Shown: positions 28,208 through 39,563 of the stretch, piece after piece
Numbering within the stretch: the first letter of the stretch is position 1
Layout: each line of letters begins with the position of its first letter
Notes under the pieces: generated by a model
What the model was told of the DNA's origin: nothing
Database searches by the model: none
The model's input: only the letters and a program-made list of their open reading frames with translations
Assembly (NCBI GenBank): GCA_024235675.1
Contig: JACKLZ010000001.1
Span: forward strand, 434,001-498,000
DNA length: 64,000 nucleotides
Reading direction: 5' to 3'
From: Zoogloeaceae bacterium
GTDB taxonomy: Bacteria; Pseudomonadota; Gammaproteobacteria; Burkholderiales; Rhodocyclaceae
Translations under genes and position numbers: made by a program

Positions 28208-28887
28208 CGTTTCGCCTGTCGGTCATTAAGGGTATGGAGCGCGAGCAGCACGATGAAGGAGAAGGCCAGTAATCCGCCCGCCAGCCAGTGCGCCTGTGTG
28301 TATTCCAGCGCTTCGACATGGTCGTAGATCTGGATGGCGACGACCCGCGTTTCGTTGGGGATATTGCCGCCGATCATCAGCACGACGCCGAATTCACCCA
28401 CCGTATGGGCAAATCCGAGCACGGTGGCGGTCAGGAAGCCGGGGCGGGCCAGCGGTAGCACTACGGAAAAGAAGGCGTCGATCGGCCGTGCGCCGAGGGT
28501 GGCGGCCACTTCGAGGGGCCGCGGGCCAATGGCGATGAAGGCGTCGCGGATGGGCTGAACGACGAAGGGCAGCGAATAGATGAGCGAACCGATGACCAGC
28601 CCGGCGAAGGTGAAGGGCAGAGCGCCAAGGCCGACTTCGGCAGTGAGCCGCCCGAGTGGGCCGTTGGGCCCCATGGCCACCAGCAGGTAAAAACCGAGGA
28701 CGGTCGGTGGCAAAATCAGGGGCAGCGCGACCAGTGCGTTGATTGCGCCGCGCCATCGTGCGCGTGAATGCGCGAGCCACCATGCCAGCGGCGTGCCGAG
28801 GAGCAGGAGCAAGATGGTGACCGTGAACGCGAGCTTCAGCGTCAGCCAGATGGCGTCAATATCGGCAGGGCTGAGGAGGGCGTTCAT
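28204..28887 (-). CDS. modB: Molybdate ABC transporter permease
   Basis: 227 residues, inner-membrane permease. Membrane segments include [42 protein letters not shown] and [15 protein letters not shown]. The EAA-type cytoplasmic loop is [21 protein letters not shown]. The family is the CysTW/ModB type. It overlaps modA and modC by 4 bases on each side. Confidence 0.95.
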   Translation of the reverse strand: MNALLSPADIDAIWLTLKLAFTVTILLLLLGTPLAWWLAHSRARWRGAINALVALPLILPPTVLGFYLLVAMGPNGPLGRLTAEVGLGALPFTFAGLVIGSLIYSLPFVVQPIRDAFIAIGPRPLEVAATLGARPIDAFFSVVLPLARPGFLTATVLGFAHTVGEFGVVLMIGGNIPNETRVVAIQIYDHVEALEYTQAHWLAGGLLAFSFIVLLALHTLNDRQAKR

Positions 28888-29636
28888 TCGGTGTCGTAGC
28901 CGTGTTGCCGAATGATCTGCCGTGCCGCGTCACTCTTCAGAAACGCCACGAATGCGCGCGCTGCCGGGTTGTCAGCACCGCGCGTCAACAGGGTGGCGGC
29001 CTGGCGAATCGGCGGGTGCATGTTGGCAGGCACCAACCAGCCGGACCCGCGGATCAAGGTGCCGTTCTGACTGACCTGAGACCAGGCGACAAAACCGTAG
29101 GCGGCGTTTCCGGTCGCAACGAACTGGAAGGTTTGCCCGATGTTTTCGCCTTGCACCAGCCGGGGGGCGAGCGCCGCAGTCAGACCCAGTTTTTCGATCG
29201 CGGCGGCGGCAGCCGTGCCGTAGGGCGCGGTGACCGGGTTGGCGACGGCCACTCGTCCGCCATCCGCGAAGCGCAAGGCGTCCGGCTGGATGTCGCGGTG
29301 TGTTTCGGCCTGCCACAGCACCAGGCGGCCGATGGCATAGATAAAACGGCTGCCCGATACCGCGAACCCTTCATCCTCCAGACGGGCCGGGCGGGCTTCA
29401 TCCGCCGACAGAAAGACATCGAAGGGCGCGCCGCGCTGGATCTGTGCGTAGAACTTGCCGGTCGATCCGGTGGATATCCGTACGCGATGTCCCGTGACCT
29501 TGGTAAATGCCGGTGCAACGGCTTCGATTGGCTTGATGAAGTTCGACGCCACTGCGACCGTGACCTCGCCGCCGATTGCCATGGGGGCAATCAACAGCAA
29601 GAGGGCGGCGTACAGTGAGCGAATGGCTTTATTCAC
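28884..29636 (-). CDS. modA: Molybdate ABC transporter periplasmic binding protein
   Basis: 250 residues. Signal peptide [19 protein letters not shown], then the ModA pattern: [42 protein letters not shown] and [19 protein letters not shown]. It binds molybdate (or tungstate) and delivers it to ModB. First gene of modABC, directly downstream of the ModE-type dyad. Confidence 0.94.
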   Translation of the reverse strand: MNKAIRSLYAALLLLIAPMAIGGEVTVAVASNFIKPIEAVAPAFTKVTGHRVRISTGSTGKFYAQIQRGAPFDVFLSADEARPARLEDEGFAVSGSRFIYAIGRLVLWQAETHRDIQPDALRFADGGRVAVANPVTAPYGTAAAAAIEKLGLTAALAPRLVQGENIGQTFQFVATGNAAYGFVAWSQVSQNGTLIRGSGWLVPANMHPPIRQAATLLTRGADNPAARAFVAFLKSDAARQIIRQHGYDTE

Positions 29637-29651
29637 GGCAAGTTTTGACGA

Positions 29652-29677
29652 GCGTTATTGTTGGCGAACGATAACGC
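29652..29677. promoter_or_regulatory. ModE-type operator upstream of modA
   Basis: A 26-base dyad: left arm GCGTTATTGTT, 4-base centre GGCG, right arm AACGATAACGC; 10 of 11 positions are complementary. The CGTTAT/ATAACG ends resemble the E. coli ModE operator. It lies 16-41 bases before the modA start codon, where a bound repressor would block transcription. A TTGGCA near 29687-29682 (minus strand) could be the -35. Confidence 0.75.
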
Positions 29678-29811
29678 ATTTTGCCAAGCGGCGGATCGAA
29701 TCCAGATCAAATTGGATGAAAGCCATGCGGGTGATGCCGCGTTATGGATGGTGCATCAATCGGCAGGACGATCACCGATGGGTGCGGGCAGGCGTGTTCC
29801 GGCAATGCCGC

Positions 29812-30258
29812 TCAGGTCTTGTCCCGCATCAGGCGGCCTTTCTCGCGCTCCCACTCGCGCGCTTTTTCCGTCTCTCGCTTGTCGTGCTGCTTCTTGCCCT
29901 TGGCCAGGCCGACGGTCGCTTTGATCCGGCCTTTTGAATAATGCAGATCGAGGGGCACCAGCGTAAAGCCAGCGCGCTCAACCTGTCCAATGAGGCGGTC
30001 AATCTGTGCCGCGTGCAGCAGCAGCTTGCGGGTACGCACCGGATCGGCATGGATGTGCGTCGAGGCCGAGGTCAGGGGCGTGATGTGCATGCCAAGAATG
30101 AAGATCGCGCCATCGCGGATCAGCACGTAGGCTTCCTTGATGTTGGCGCGGCCTGCGCGGATCGCCTTCACTTCCCAGCCCTCAAGCACGAGGCCGGCTT
30201 CGATCTTCTCTTCAATGAAGTAATCGTGGAAAGCTTTGCGATTGTCGATGATGCTCAT
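29812..30258 (-). CDS. smpB: SsrA-binding protein SmpB
   Basis: 148 residues from the ATG at 30258 ([14 protein letters not shown]); upstream in-frame ATGs would add an atypical leader. SmpB blocks are [48 protein letters not shown] and a basic C-terminal tail that mimics an mRNA codon in the decoding centre. It partners tmRNA in rescuing stalled ribosomes; ssrA is not in this window. It diverges from ratA, a very common arrangement in proteobacteria. Confidence 0.96.
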   Translation of the reverse strand: MSIIDNRKAFHDYFIEEKIEAGLVLEGWEVKAIRAGRANIKEAYVLIRDGAIFILGMHITPLTSASTHIHADPVRTRKLLLHAAQIDRLIGQVERAGFTLVPLDLHYSKGRIKATVGLAKGKKQHDKRETEKAREWEREKGRLMRDKT

Positions 30259-30338
30259 GACGCCCCGGTCGGCCATAACGGCCAGCATGCGGTAAAATCG
30301 GGCATTCTAGCAGTTCCGCTATCTTCCGCCCCGAACAC

Positions 30339-30776
30339 ATGGCCGCCGTCAAAAAAGTTGTCCTGATCGAATTTACCCCCGCCGAGATGTTCGCGCTCGT
30401 CGACCAGGTCGAGGACTATCCCAAGTTCTTGCCCTGGTGTGGCGGGACCGAGCTGATCGAGCGCAACGACAGCTTGACTGCCGCGACGCTGCATATCAAC
30501 TACCACGGGATCAAGGCGCATTTTTCGACCGAGAACACCAAGCTGCCGCCGCGGGAGATGCATATCCGCCTGAAGGAAGGCCCGTTCGAGCACCTCGATG
30601 GGGGCTGGATCTTCACGCCGCTGGGCGATACTGCGTGCAAGGTCGAGTTCAGTCTCAACTACCAGTTTGCCAGCCGTTTGCTCGAGAAAGTGCTCGGGCC
30701 GGTCTTCAATCATATTGCCAATACCTTCGTCGACGCCTTTGTGAAGCGCGCCGGGCAGGTCTATCGGAGGGCCTGA
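30339..30776 (+). CDS. ratA: RatA/COQ10-type START-domain protein
   Basis: 145 residues, a single START-like fold (FTPAEMFALVDQVEDYPKFLPWCGG; FEHLDGGWIFTPLG; FNHIANTFVDAFVKRA). The family (RatA, YfjG, COQ10-like) is linked to ubiquinone binding and, in E. coli, was described as a toxin affecting 70S association. The chaperone-like quinone role is better conserved; toxin activity here is unproven. Divergent from smpB and 4 bases ahead of rnfH. Confidence 0.9.
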   Translation: MAAVKKVVLIEFTPAEMFALVDQVEDYPKFLPWCGGTELIERNDSLTAATLHINYHGIKAHFSTENTKLPPREMHIRLKEGPFEHLDGGWIFTPLGDTACKVEFSLNYQFASRLLEKVLGPVFNHIANTFVDAFVKRAGQVYRRA

Positions 30777-30780
30777 TTTC

Positions 30781-31119
30781 ATGGCCGAACAAATTTCCGT
30801 CGAAGTGATCTATGCGCTGCGTGAGCGTCAGGATGTGGTTCGACTCAAAGTGCCCGAGGGCGCAACAGCTCAGGATGCGATCGACGCTTCGGGCCTGTTA
30901 CAGAAGTATCCCGAAATTGACTTGAGCGGTGCCAACAAGGTGGGGATCTACGCCAAGCTGGCGCCCCTGTCGAGCGTGTTGCGCGAACGCGACCGCATTG
31001 AAATCTACCGCCCCTTGATTGCCGACCCGAAAGAGGTGCGCCGCAAGCGCGCCAAAGAAGGTAAAGCCATGACGAAGGGGGGAGGCGACGACAAGGCGTC
31101 GGCAGACGAAACGTCGTAG
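30781..31119 (+). CDS. RnfH family ubiquitin-fold protein (RatB)
   Basis: 112 residues. Beta-grasp, ubiquitin-like fold typical of RnfH (EVIYALRERQDVVRLKVPEG; KVGIYAKLAPLSSVLRERDRIEIYRPLIADPKEVRRKRA). The C-terminal tail is charged and probably disordered. Function in the family is uncertain; neighbours ratA and smpB are conserved. A strong bidirectional terminator follows. Confidence 0.9.
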   Translation: MAEQISVEVIYALRERQDVVRLKVPEGATAQDAIDASGLLQKYPEIDLSGANKVGIYAKLAPLSSVLRERDRIEIYRPLIADPKEVRRKRAKEGKAMTKGGGDDKASADETS

Positions 31120-31135
31120 GCCTGTCCTTACCCAA

Positions 31136-31168
31136 AGAAAAGGCCCCGGCAGTTGGGGCCTTTCTTGT
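31136..31168. terminator. Bidirectional Rho-independent terminator
   Basis: Stem AAAGGCCCC/GGGGCCTTT with a 7-base loop (GGCAGTT), centred in the gap between the convergent rnfH and DUF4124 genes; A-rich on the left and T-rich on the right, so it can stop both transcripts. Confidence 0.85.
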
Positions 31169-31195
31169 TGCTTGGTGCGTCGCGATTCTGGCGCC

Positions 31196-31675
31196 TTACT
31201 CGCACGCCCGCTTCATGATGTCGCGAGAGCGTTCCATTTCTTCGGCCCGCCCGGCGTCGTCGAGGACTTCGCGTTCGCCTGCGCTGTTCATGCGCTGCAC
31301 CCGGCCGCCGCTTTCAAGCAGCTTGAGCTGCGCACTGGCCTGCTCGCAGGCTTCTTTCTTGCGGCGCGCCTGCTCGGCCTCTTCGTTGGCCTTGGCGGTG
31401 TTCTCGGTTGCTTCGGCCTTGCGTTTGGCGAAGTCGGCGTTCTTTTCGGCCCAGGTGGTCGGGGCGTCAACCGTTTGTGTTGCGCCACCGGCTGGTGGGG
31501 CACTTGTTATGCGCGGGCCGGTGCGGATGCCGGTTGGCTTGGCTTCGACGCCCGCCGGCGGGGTGTCGGAAAAATGGCGTTTCCCGTTGGCGTCAGTCCA
31601 TTCGTAGACCTGGCCGGCGGCAGCGATGCCAGAGGCCAGTGCCAGCAGGAGTAGCGGTAAGTAGCGTAGTCGCAT
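31196..31675 (-). CDS. DUF4124-containing exported protein
   Basis: 159 residues from the ATG at 31675 (MRLRYLPLLLLALASG). A signal peptide ends around IAAAG, followed by the DUF4124 motif GQVYEWTDANGKRHFSDTPPAG. Then comes a long charged coiled-coil (EKNADFAKRKAEATENTAKANEE) with a cysteine (KEACEQ) and a final RACE. A periplasmic protein of unknown role, common in beta- and gammaproteobacteria. Confidence 0.85.
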   Translation of the reverse strand: MRLRYLPLLLLALASGIAAAGQVYEWTDANGKRHFSDTPPAGVEAKPTGIRTGPRITSAPPAGGATQTVDAPTTWAEKNADFAKRKAEATENTAKANEEAEQARRKKEACEQASAQLKLLESGGRVQRMNSAGEREVLDDAGRAEEMERSRDIMKRACE

Positions 31676-31760
31676 TGAGATCAAGCCTTGCAGGATTGAG
31701 TGTTCAATCGGTCAGGGCCGGCGCGAAAAGGCATTGCGCCGATAGTCAATGTCATTGTAA

Positions 31761-33383
<1,623 letters not shown>

Positions 33384-33401
33384 TCCGCGTACCCTACGCA
33401 C

Positions 33402-33426
33402 AAGGCGGCCTCGGCCGCCTTTTTTC
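33402..33426 (+). terminator. Rho-independent terminator/attenuator between guaB and guaA
   Basis: AGGCGGCC/GGCCGCCT with a TC loop, followed by a T6 tract. It follows guaB by 18 bases and precedes guaA by 23 bases, so it may limit readthrough into guaA. Confidence 0.8.
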
Positions 33427-33448
33427 CATTTTCAGCTGAGCGAAAACC

Positions 33449-35011
33449 ATGGCGCATCAGAAAATTCTCATCCTCGATTTCGGTTCCCAATTTACCCAGT
33501 TGATCGCGCGACGGGTCCGCGAACAACAGGTGTATTGCGAAATTCACCCCTGCGACGTGTCCGATGAGTTTCTGCGCAATTTTGGCGCGGACGGCATCAT
33601 CCTCTCGGGCGGCCCGAATTCGGTCTACAGCGAAATCATGAACGCGCCACAAACCGTGTTCGAACTTGGCAAACCCGTGTTCGGCATTTGTTACGGCATG
33701 CAGACCATGGCTGCGCAACTCGGTGGCAAGGTCGAGAGTTCGGACACCCGCGAGTTCGGCTATGCCGAGGTGCGTGCGCAGGGGCATTCGAAGCTGTTCG
33801 AAAATATTCAGGACCGCAGCAACGACAAGGGCCACGGCTTGCTTGACGTATGGATGAGCCATGGCGACAAGGTCACCGAGTTGCCACCGGGCTTCCGCCT
33901 GATCGGCAGCAACGCCTCGACGCCGATTGCGGCGATGGCCGACGAAGAACGCGGTTTTTACGGCGTGCAGTTCCACCCGGAAGTGACGCATACCCTCAAG
34001 GGCAAGGACATCATCACCCGCTTCGTGCACGACATCTGCGGTTGTGGCCACGACTGGAACATGCCGGACTATGTCGCTGAAGCTGTCGCCGCCATTCGCG
34101 AGCAGGTGGGCGACGAAGAGGTGATTCTCGGCCTCTCCGGTGGTGTGGATTCGTCCGTGGCCGCGGCGCTGATTCACCGTGCAATCGGCGATCAATTGAC
34201 CTGCGTGTTTGTGGACAACGGCTTGCTGCGCCTGAACGAAGCCGAGCAGGTGATGCAGACCTTCGGTCGCAACCTGGGCGTCAAGATCATCCATGTGGAT
34301 GCGACCGAGCAGTTCCTCGGCCATCTGGTGGGGGTCAGTGATCCGGAACAAAAGCGCAAGATCATTGGCCGTGAGTTTGTCGAGGTCTTCCAGGCCGAGG
34401 CGGCCAAGCTGCCCAAGGCGCGCTGGCTGGCGCAGGGCACCATCTACCCCGACGTGATCGAGTCGGCCGGCGGCAAGAACAAGAAAGCCCACACCATCAA
34501 GAGCCACCACAACGTCGGTGGCCTGCCCGAGACGCTCAATCTCAAGTTGCTCGAGCCCTTGCGCGAATTGTTCAAGGATGAGGTGCGCGAGCTGGGCATC
34601 GCCCTCGGCCTGCCGCACGACATGGTCTACCGCCATCCTTTCCCTGGGCCGGGTCTGGGCGTGCGCATTCTGGGCGAAGTGAAGCCCGAGTTTGCGGATT
34701 TGCTGCGCCGTGCGGATGCAATCTTCATCGACGAGTTGCGCGCCGCTGACTGGTACGAGAAAACCTCACAGGCGTTCGCGGTGTTTTTGCCGGTCAAGAG
34801 TGTTGGCGTGATGGGCGACGGCCGCACCTACGAGTATGTCGTGGCCTTGCGTGCGGTGCAGACGCAGGACTTCATGACGGCGCTCTGGGCCGAGCTGCCG
34901 CACTCGTTGCTGGCGCGGGTGAGTAACCGCATCATTAATGAAGTGCGCGGCATCAACCGGGTGGTGTACGACATCTCCGGCAAGCCGCCCGCGACCATCG
35001 AGTGGGAATGA
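33449..35011 (+). CDS. guaA: GMP synthase (glutamine-hydrolysing)
   Basis: 520 residues, a two-domain amidotransferase. The class I glutamine amidotransferase domain (1-200) has the Cys nucleophile in FGICYGMQ and His/Glu in FHPEVTHT. The ATP pyrophosphatase domain (about 205-400) has P-loop [14 protein letters not shown]. The C-terminal dimerisation domain ends with KPPATIEWE. It aminates XMP to GMP. Confidence 0.97.
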   Translation: MAHQKILILDFGSQFTQLIARRVREQQVYCEIHPCDVSDEFLRNFGADGIILSGGPNSVYSEIMNAPQTVFELGKPVFGICYGMQTMAAQLGGKVESSDTREFGYAEVRAQGHSKLFENIQDRSNDKGHGLLDVWMSHGDKVTELPPGFRLIGSNASTPIAAMADEERGFYGVQFHPEVTHTLKGKDIITRFVHDICGCGHDWNMPDYVAEAVAAIREQVGDEEVILGLSGGVDSSVAAALIHRAIGDQLTCVFVDNGLLRLNEAEQVMQTFGRNLGVKIIHVDATEQFLGHLVGVSDPEQKRKIIGREFVEVFQAEAAKLPKARWLAQGTIYPDVIESAGGKNKKAHTIKSHHNVGGLPETLNLKLLEPLRELFKDEVRELGIALGLPHDMVYRHPFPGPGLGVRILGEVKPEFADLLRRADAIFIDELRAADWYEKTSQAFAVFLPVKSVGVMGDGRTYEYVVALRAVQTQDFMTALWAELPHSLLARVSNRIINEVRGINRVVYDISGKPPATIEWE

Positions 35012-35056
35012 TTCGATAGCATCTCACTGGGGCCCGCAACGCCCCATTGATCCCCC

Positions 35057-35089
35057 AGGCCCTTGATTTTTCAAGGGCCTTTGTTTTTT
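35057..35089 (+). terminator. Rho-independent terminator of guaA
   Basis: Stem AGGCCCTTGA/TCAAGGGCCT with a TTTT loop, followed by TTGTTTTTTG. Confidence 0.9.
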
Positions 35090-35136
35090 GTCCTGAAGCG
35101 TGCGTATAGATCCGTCGTTTTGTCACCGAAATAAAG

Positions 35137-35352
35137 ATGAATCCAGAGCTCCTTGAATTGCTGGCCACACGTGAGATGCCCTTCGGCAGGTACAAGGGGC
35201 GCATTATTGCTGACCTGCCGGGACACTATCTGGGCTGGTTTGCCAGAGAAGGTTTCCCTAAGGGCCAGTTGGGGCAGTTATTGGCACTCATGTATGAGCT
35301 TGACCATAACAACCTGCGCGGTCTGCTTGACCCATTGCGGTCAGCCCGTTGA
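35137..35352 (+). CDS. DUF3820 family small protein
   Basis: 71 residues matching the DUF3820 pattern (MPFGRYKGRIIADLPGHYLGWFAREGFP; LLALMYELDHNNL). The family resembles small quorum-sensing/exonuclease-associated proteins, but function is unknown. A single cistron between two terminators. Its 3' end contains one arm of a 14-base inverted repeat, with the other arm at 35376-35389. Confidence 0.85.
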   Translation: MNPELLELLATREMPFGRYKGRIIADLPGHYLGWFAREGFPKGQLGQLLALMYELDHNNLRGLLDPLRSAR

Positions 35353-35389
35353 AGTGTGGCAGACAGCCGCGTTTCCAGACCGCGCAGGT
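35312..35389. repeat. 14-base inverted repeat around the DUF3820 stop
   Basis: Left arm 35312-35325 (ACCTGCGCGGTCTG) lies inside DUF3820 and right arm 35376-35389 (CAGACCGCGCAGGT) after its stop; arms are perfectly complementary with a 50-base loop. It could fold the mRNA 3' end. Confidence 0.5.
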
Positions 35390-35432
35390 AATGATCAAGC
35401 ACCGTGCGCCATGATCGAAACGGGTCATCACG

Positions 35433-35469
35433 AAATCCCCGCAAGGCAGATGCTTGCGGGGATTTTTTT
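35433..35469 (+). terminator. Rho-independent terminator after DUF3820
   Basis: Stem AAATCCCCGCAAG/CTTGCGGGGATTT with a 7-base loop, ending in T7. A very strong hairpin. Confidence 0.9.
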
Positions 35470-35557
35470 CATGAATGTGGGGTGAACATGTGCTTCAGTC
35501 GCCGTTCAGGGGCGTGCAGGCAAAGTACTTCCGTCAATCACCAAACGGGAGTCAATC

Positions 35558-35851
35558 ATGAACACCTTCACCTTCAAACCGCTGGCCATCGTTGGGCTAA
35601 GCATCGCGCTGTCGGGCACCGCCCTGGCGGCGACGCCGGCGACCGAGTCTTGCGAGCAGATCCGGGCTCGGATCCAGGCGCAGGTCGGTGTCCGCGAGAA
35701 GCCGGATACGGCATTGCTGGATACGCTGACCGAGCACCCCTCATGTCGCTTCACCGCGGCTGAAGTTTTTCGGGCGGCTTATGGCGATCGCCCGATGCCA
35801 AAAAATGACCGTCGGGGCGGACGGCACGAGTCGACTGACGATGACGATTGA
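35558..35851 (+). CDS. Small exported protein of unknown function
   Basis: 97 residues. A signal peptide (LAIVGLSIALSGTALA) is followed by a short mature part with two cysteines (ESCEQIRARIQAQ; HPSCRFTAAEVFRAAYGD) and a charged tail ending DDDD. GGGAG lies before the ATG. Family not recognised; the C-E-x-IRARI pattern resembles DUF1161-like periplasmic proteins only weakly. Confidence 0.7.
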   Translation: MNTFTFKPLAIVGLSIALSGTALAATPATESCEQIRARIQAQVGVREKPDTALLDTLTEHPSCRFTAAEVFRAAYGDRPMPKNDRRGGRHESTDDDD

Positions 35852-35903
35852 TCGCCCGCCTGCTAGGGTCGCTGTCTGACGATAAGGACGACGGTGACCG
35901 AGC

Positions 35904-36107
35904 ATGGCGACCCCACTCATTAACGCGCTGCTGAATCGGGTGGCGCGTTTACGTTTCCCTCAGCTGTTTGCGCTGACGGCGGCGGTGTTTGTCATCGATT
36001 TGCTGGTGCCGGATCCCTTGCCGTTTGCCGATGAAATCCTGTTTGGCTTGCTGACCGTATTGTTCGGTGTGTGGAAAAAGGGGCGCAGCGAGCGCAGGCA
36101 GCGCTAG
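35904..36107 (+). CDS. DUF6116 family small membrane protein
   Basis: 67 residues. Two hydrophobic segments (FPQLFALTAAVFVIDLLVP and DEILFGLLTVLFGVW) and a basic tail (KKGRSERRQR). The pattern NRVARLRFPQLF and DPLPFADE fits DUF6116. Probably an inner-membrane protein; function unknown. It ends 11 bases before the convergent histidine kinase stop. Confidence 0.75.
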   Translation: MATPLINALLNRVARLRFPQLFALTAAVFVIDLLVPDPLPFADEILFGLLTVLFGVWKKGRSERRQR

Positions 36108-36118
36108 GTGCGGCCGCT

Positions 36119-39010
36119 TCAGTTGTCCGTTTCTCCGAGGGTGAAATAAAAGCACGCGCCTTTGCCCACTTCGCCTTCGGCCCACACTCGGCCGCCATGG
36201 CGCTGGATGATGCGTGACACCGTCGCCAAGCCAATGCCGGTGCCTTCAAAGTCGCGGTCGGTGTGCAGGCGCTGGAAGGGGCCAAACAGTTTGTCGGCGT
36301 AGCGCATGTCGAAGCCGGCGCCGTTGTCTTCAACGCAAAAGACCGTTTCTTTGTTTTCCCGGCAGCTGAAGAAGCGAATTTCGGCGTCCGCCACCTTTGC
36401 CGTAAATTTCCACGCATTGCCGAGCAGGTTTTCAATGGCGATATGCAGTAGTTTTGCGTCGGCAAAAAGCTGCATGCCGGGGTCGATATTGATGCTGACC
36501 TGGCGCGCAGGCTTGGCTTGCACCAGGGTTTCGACCACGTGTTCGGCCATGGCGCTCAGGTCGATGGAGTGGCGGTTGAGCGGGCGCCGCGACACGCGCG
36601 ACAACTCCAGCAGGTCATCGATGAGGTCGCTCATGCGCGCCACGGCGGCGAGCATGCGCTCGAACAAGACGTGGGCTTCCTGTGTGAAGGCCTCACGGTA
36701 GTCGTCGCGAATAATGCGGGCGTAGCCGTCGATGGCGCGCAGGGGCGAGCGCAAGTCGTGCGATACGGAGTAGCTGAATGTCTCAAGTTCCTTGACGGCC
36801 GCGGCGAGCTGGGCCGTGCGATCGGCCACCCGGCTTTCCAGCTCGCGGTTGAGGTTTCGCATCTGCTGCTCGGCATTCTTGCGTTCTGAAATGTCGGTAG
36901 TGATGCACAGGAGCTGGTCGACGTCGTGCAGCATGACGCGCCGGGCCAGAAAGCTGACGGGCAACCGCCGTCCATCGCGTGATTCCACCTGGGTTTCGGC
37001 CCATGCCGCGCCTTCGTCGTAGGCCCGTTCCAGGCGTTGCTGAATCACGGGGCGGTCTTCGGCAACGATCAGATCGGTGATCGCCAGCGCGCCAAGATCG
37101 TTTGCGGTATAGCCGGTGATTCGGCACAGATAGGGGTTGAGCAGCGTCAGGCTGCCGTCGTGTTGCGCGACGCATAGTCCGACCGGCAGGCTGTCGACCA
37201 GGGTGCGGGAGAAGGCCAGCTCGTTGGTGAGCTGCATTTCGGCGCGTTTGCGCGCGGTGATGTCGCCCATCGAACCGACCATACGGTAGGCATTGCCTTG
37301 TTCGTCGCGCTGGGCGATGCCGCGCGAGCGGAACCAGCGGTAGCTTCCGTCATGCGTGGCCATGCGGAATTCCAGCTCGAAGTGCTGGGTTTCGCCTTTG
37401 AGGTGGGCCACCATGCGCAGGTAGTACACATCCCGGTCGTCCGGGTGCATGCGCGCCAGCCAGGCGTCGCTCGTGGTGCGCAGCGACTCGGCAGCTTCGC
37501 CCAGCAGCGCCATGAGCCGGGATGACAGGAAGAGCTCCATGGTGAGCGGACTCCAGTCCCACAGGCCTTCGTTGGTGCCCCGCATGGCGAGGGCATAACG
37601 GGTTTCGCTTTCGCGCAGTTTGCGCTCGGCGTCGTAGCGGGCGGTGTAGTCCTCGACGATGCCGACGCCGCCGACGATGTTGCCCGGGGTGTCAAACACC
37701 GGCGCCGTGCGAATGGAGATGCGAATGTCGCGCGCGGTTTCACTGTCGTGGTAGGGGCCTTCGTAGCGGCCTTGATGTCCTTCAAGCGCTGCGCGTACGG
37801 CCGGCAGAACGGCTTCATCTGCGAGGGTGTGAAGGTCGAGGCCGATCAGTTGCTCGGCGCTGCGTTCGAGAATGTCAGAGAAGCGCGAGTTGACGAAGGT
37901 GATGTGGTGTTCGCGGTCGAAGTGGAAGATCCCGACCGGTGAGCTTTCGACGAGCGTTCGGTAGCGGGCTTCGCTCTCATTGAGTCGGCGCAGCGATTCG
38001 CTGCTGGCGCGCTCGTCGTGCAGCACGATTACTACGCCGATGGGCGCAGGATCGCCGGCCATCTGGATGGGCGCTGTGCTGTCCAGCACCGGAATGTGCC
38101 GACCGTTCCGAGCGATGAGTATCATGGCTTCCGGGCAGCGCAAGGCGGTTCCGGTTTTCAGCACGGACTCGACCGGAAGCGCAGCAGGGCGACGGGAGAC
38201 GGTGGGGACGAAGGCAAGCACATCGGTGAGCGGCCGGCCGACCGCCTCATCCTCTTGCCACCCGGTGAGCGCGCTGGCGCCCGGATTGAAGAGCGTGATC
38301 CGGCCATCAACGTCGGTCGCCACGACCGCATCGCCGATGGCGCGCAGGGTCACCAGCACGCGTTGCTCGGCGGTTTTGGTCTCTGTAATTTCAATGGCTG
38401 CGCCGGTCGTATGGCAAATGCGCCCGCTGTCATCGCGAACCAGGCGCACCGAGTCGCGCAGCCAGCGCGTCTGTCCCTGCGCGTCGCGCAGGCGATATTC
38501 AAGTTCAACGTCGCAGGGGCCGGTCGGTGTTTCGCTCAAGGCTGCACGAATGCGCTGGCGGATATGTGCGGCATCGCCTGGCGGTATTCGGGATTGGATG
38601 TGTGAGCAGCCGCCATCGCTGATCAGTGCGGACGGTGCTTCACCAATCAAACTTTCGATATTCGGTGAAATATAGTCGTAGGCTTTTCGGCGCAGATCGA
38701 GCCGGTAGAGGATGTGACCACGGCAGGCGAGCGCCTCGTCGACATCTCTGGCCAGGGTGTCAGCGTGCGTGGCTTGCACCGTGGGCGTCGCTGCCAGATC
38801 CGGCGCAGCCTCTGTGATGGCAGTTTGTTGCTGGGCGTTGCGCAGCAGCCAGAAGGAGGCACCCGCCGGCAACACGGTCACGGCGATTGCTGCCGCGTGA
38901 GGCAGCAGAAACTGGGCGAGGAACCACAATCCCCACACAAGACCGAGCACGACGAATGGATTGGATGGAGCGAAGGTTTTCAATGCCTCGATACCGTGGA
39001 TACGTGCCAA
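36119..39010 (-). CDS. Multi-PAS sensor histidine kinase
   Basis: 963 residues. N-terminal membrane segments (VVLGLVWGLWFLAQFLL and AAAIAVTVLPAGASFWLL) precede five PAS/PAC units, roughly at 95-205, 210-330, 345-460, 470-590 and 600-715 (ends marked by EITETK, ITARKRAE, TTDISERKNAE). A HisKA domain follows with phospho-acceptor His in SYSVSHDLRSPLRAIDGYARI (about 755). The HATPase has N box IENLLGNAWKFT, G1 VEDNGAGFDMRYADKLFGPF and G2 GTGIGLATVSRIIQRHGG. No receiver domain and no adjacent response regulator, so it is an orphan kinase. Ligand unknown. Confidence 0.9.
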   Translation of the reverse strand: MARIHGIEALKTFAPSNPFVVLGLVWGLWFLAQFLLPHAAAIAVTVLPAGASFWLLRNAQQQTAITEAAPDLAATPTVQATHADTLARDVDEALACRGHILYRLDLRRKAYDYISPNIESLIGEAPSALISDGGCSHIQSRIPPGDAAHIRQRIRAALSETPTGPCDVELEYRLRDAQGQTRWLRDSVRLVRDDSGRICHTTGAAIEITETKTAEQRVLVTLRAIGDAVVATDVDGRITLFNPGASALTGWQEDEAVGRPLTDVLAFVPTVSRRPAALPVESVLKTGTALRCPEAMILIARNGRHIPVLDSTAPIQMAGDPAPIGVVIVLHDERASSESLRRLNESEARYRTLVESSPVGIFHFDREHHITFVNSRFSDILERSAEQLIGLDLHTLADEAVLPAVRAALEGHQGRYEGPYHDSETARDIRISIRTAPVFDTPGNIVGGVGIVEDYTARYDAERKLRESETRYALAMRGTNEGLWDWSPLTMELFLSSRLMALLGEAAESLRTTSDAWLARMHPDDRDVYYLRMVAHLKGETQHFELEFRMATHDGSYRWFRSRGIAQRDEQGNAYRMVGSMGDITARKRAEMQLTNELAFSRTLVDSLPVGLCVAQHDGSLTLLNPYLCRITGYTANDLGALAITDLIVAEDRPVIQQRLERAYDEGAAWAETQVESRDGRRLPVSFLARRVMLHDVDQLLCITTDISERKNAEQQMRNLNRELESRVADRTAQLAAAVKELETFSYSVSHDLRSPLRAIDGYARIIRDDYREAFTQEAHVLFERMLAAVARMSDLIDDLLELSRVSRRPLNRHSIDLSAMAEHVVETLVQAKPARQVSINIDPGMQLFADAKLLHIAIENLLGNAWKFTAKVADAEIRFFSCRENKETVFCVEDNGAGFDMRYADKLFGPFQRLHTDRDFEGTGIGLATVSRIIQRHGGRVWAEGEVGKGACFYFTLGETDN

Positions 39011-39091
39011 AGTGGTTCAGTGTAGCCGCGCAGGCGCGGATGCGTAGGCGGCACTATGGGTAAAATGACGAACTATTCAGAGTGAACTTGA

Positions 39092-39562
<471 letters not shown>

Positions 39563-39563
39563 G

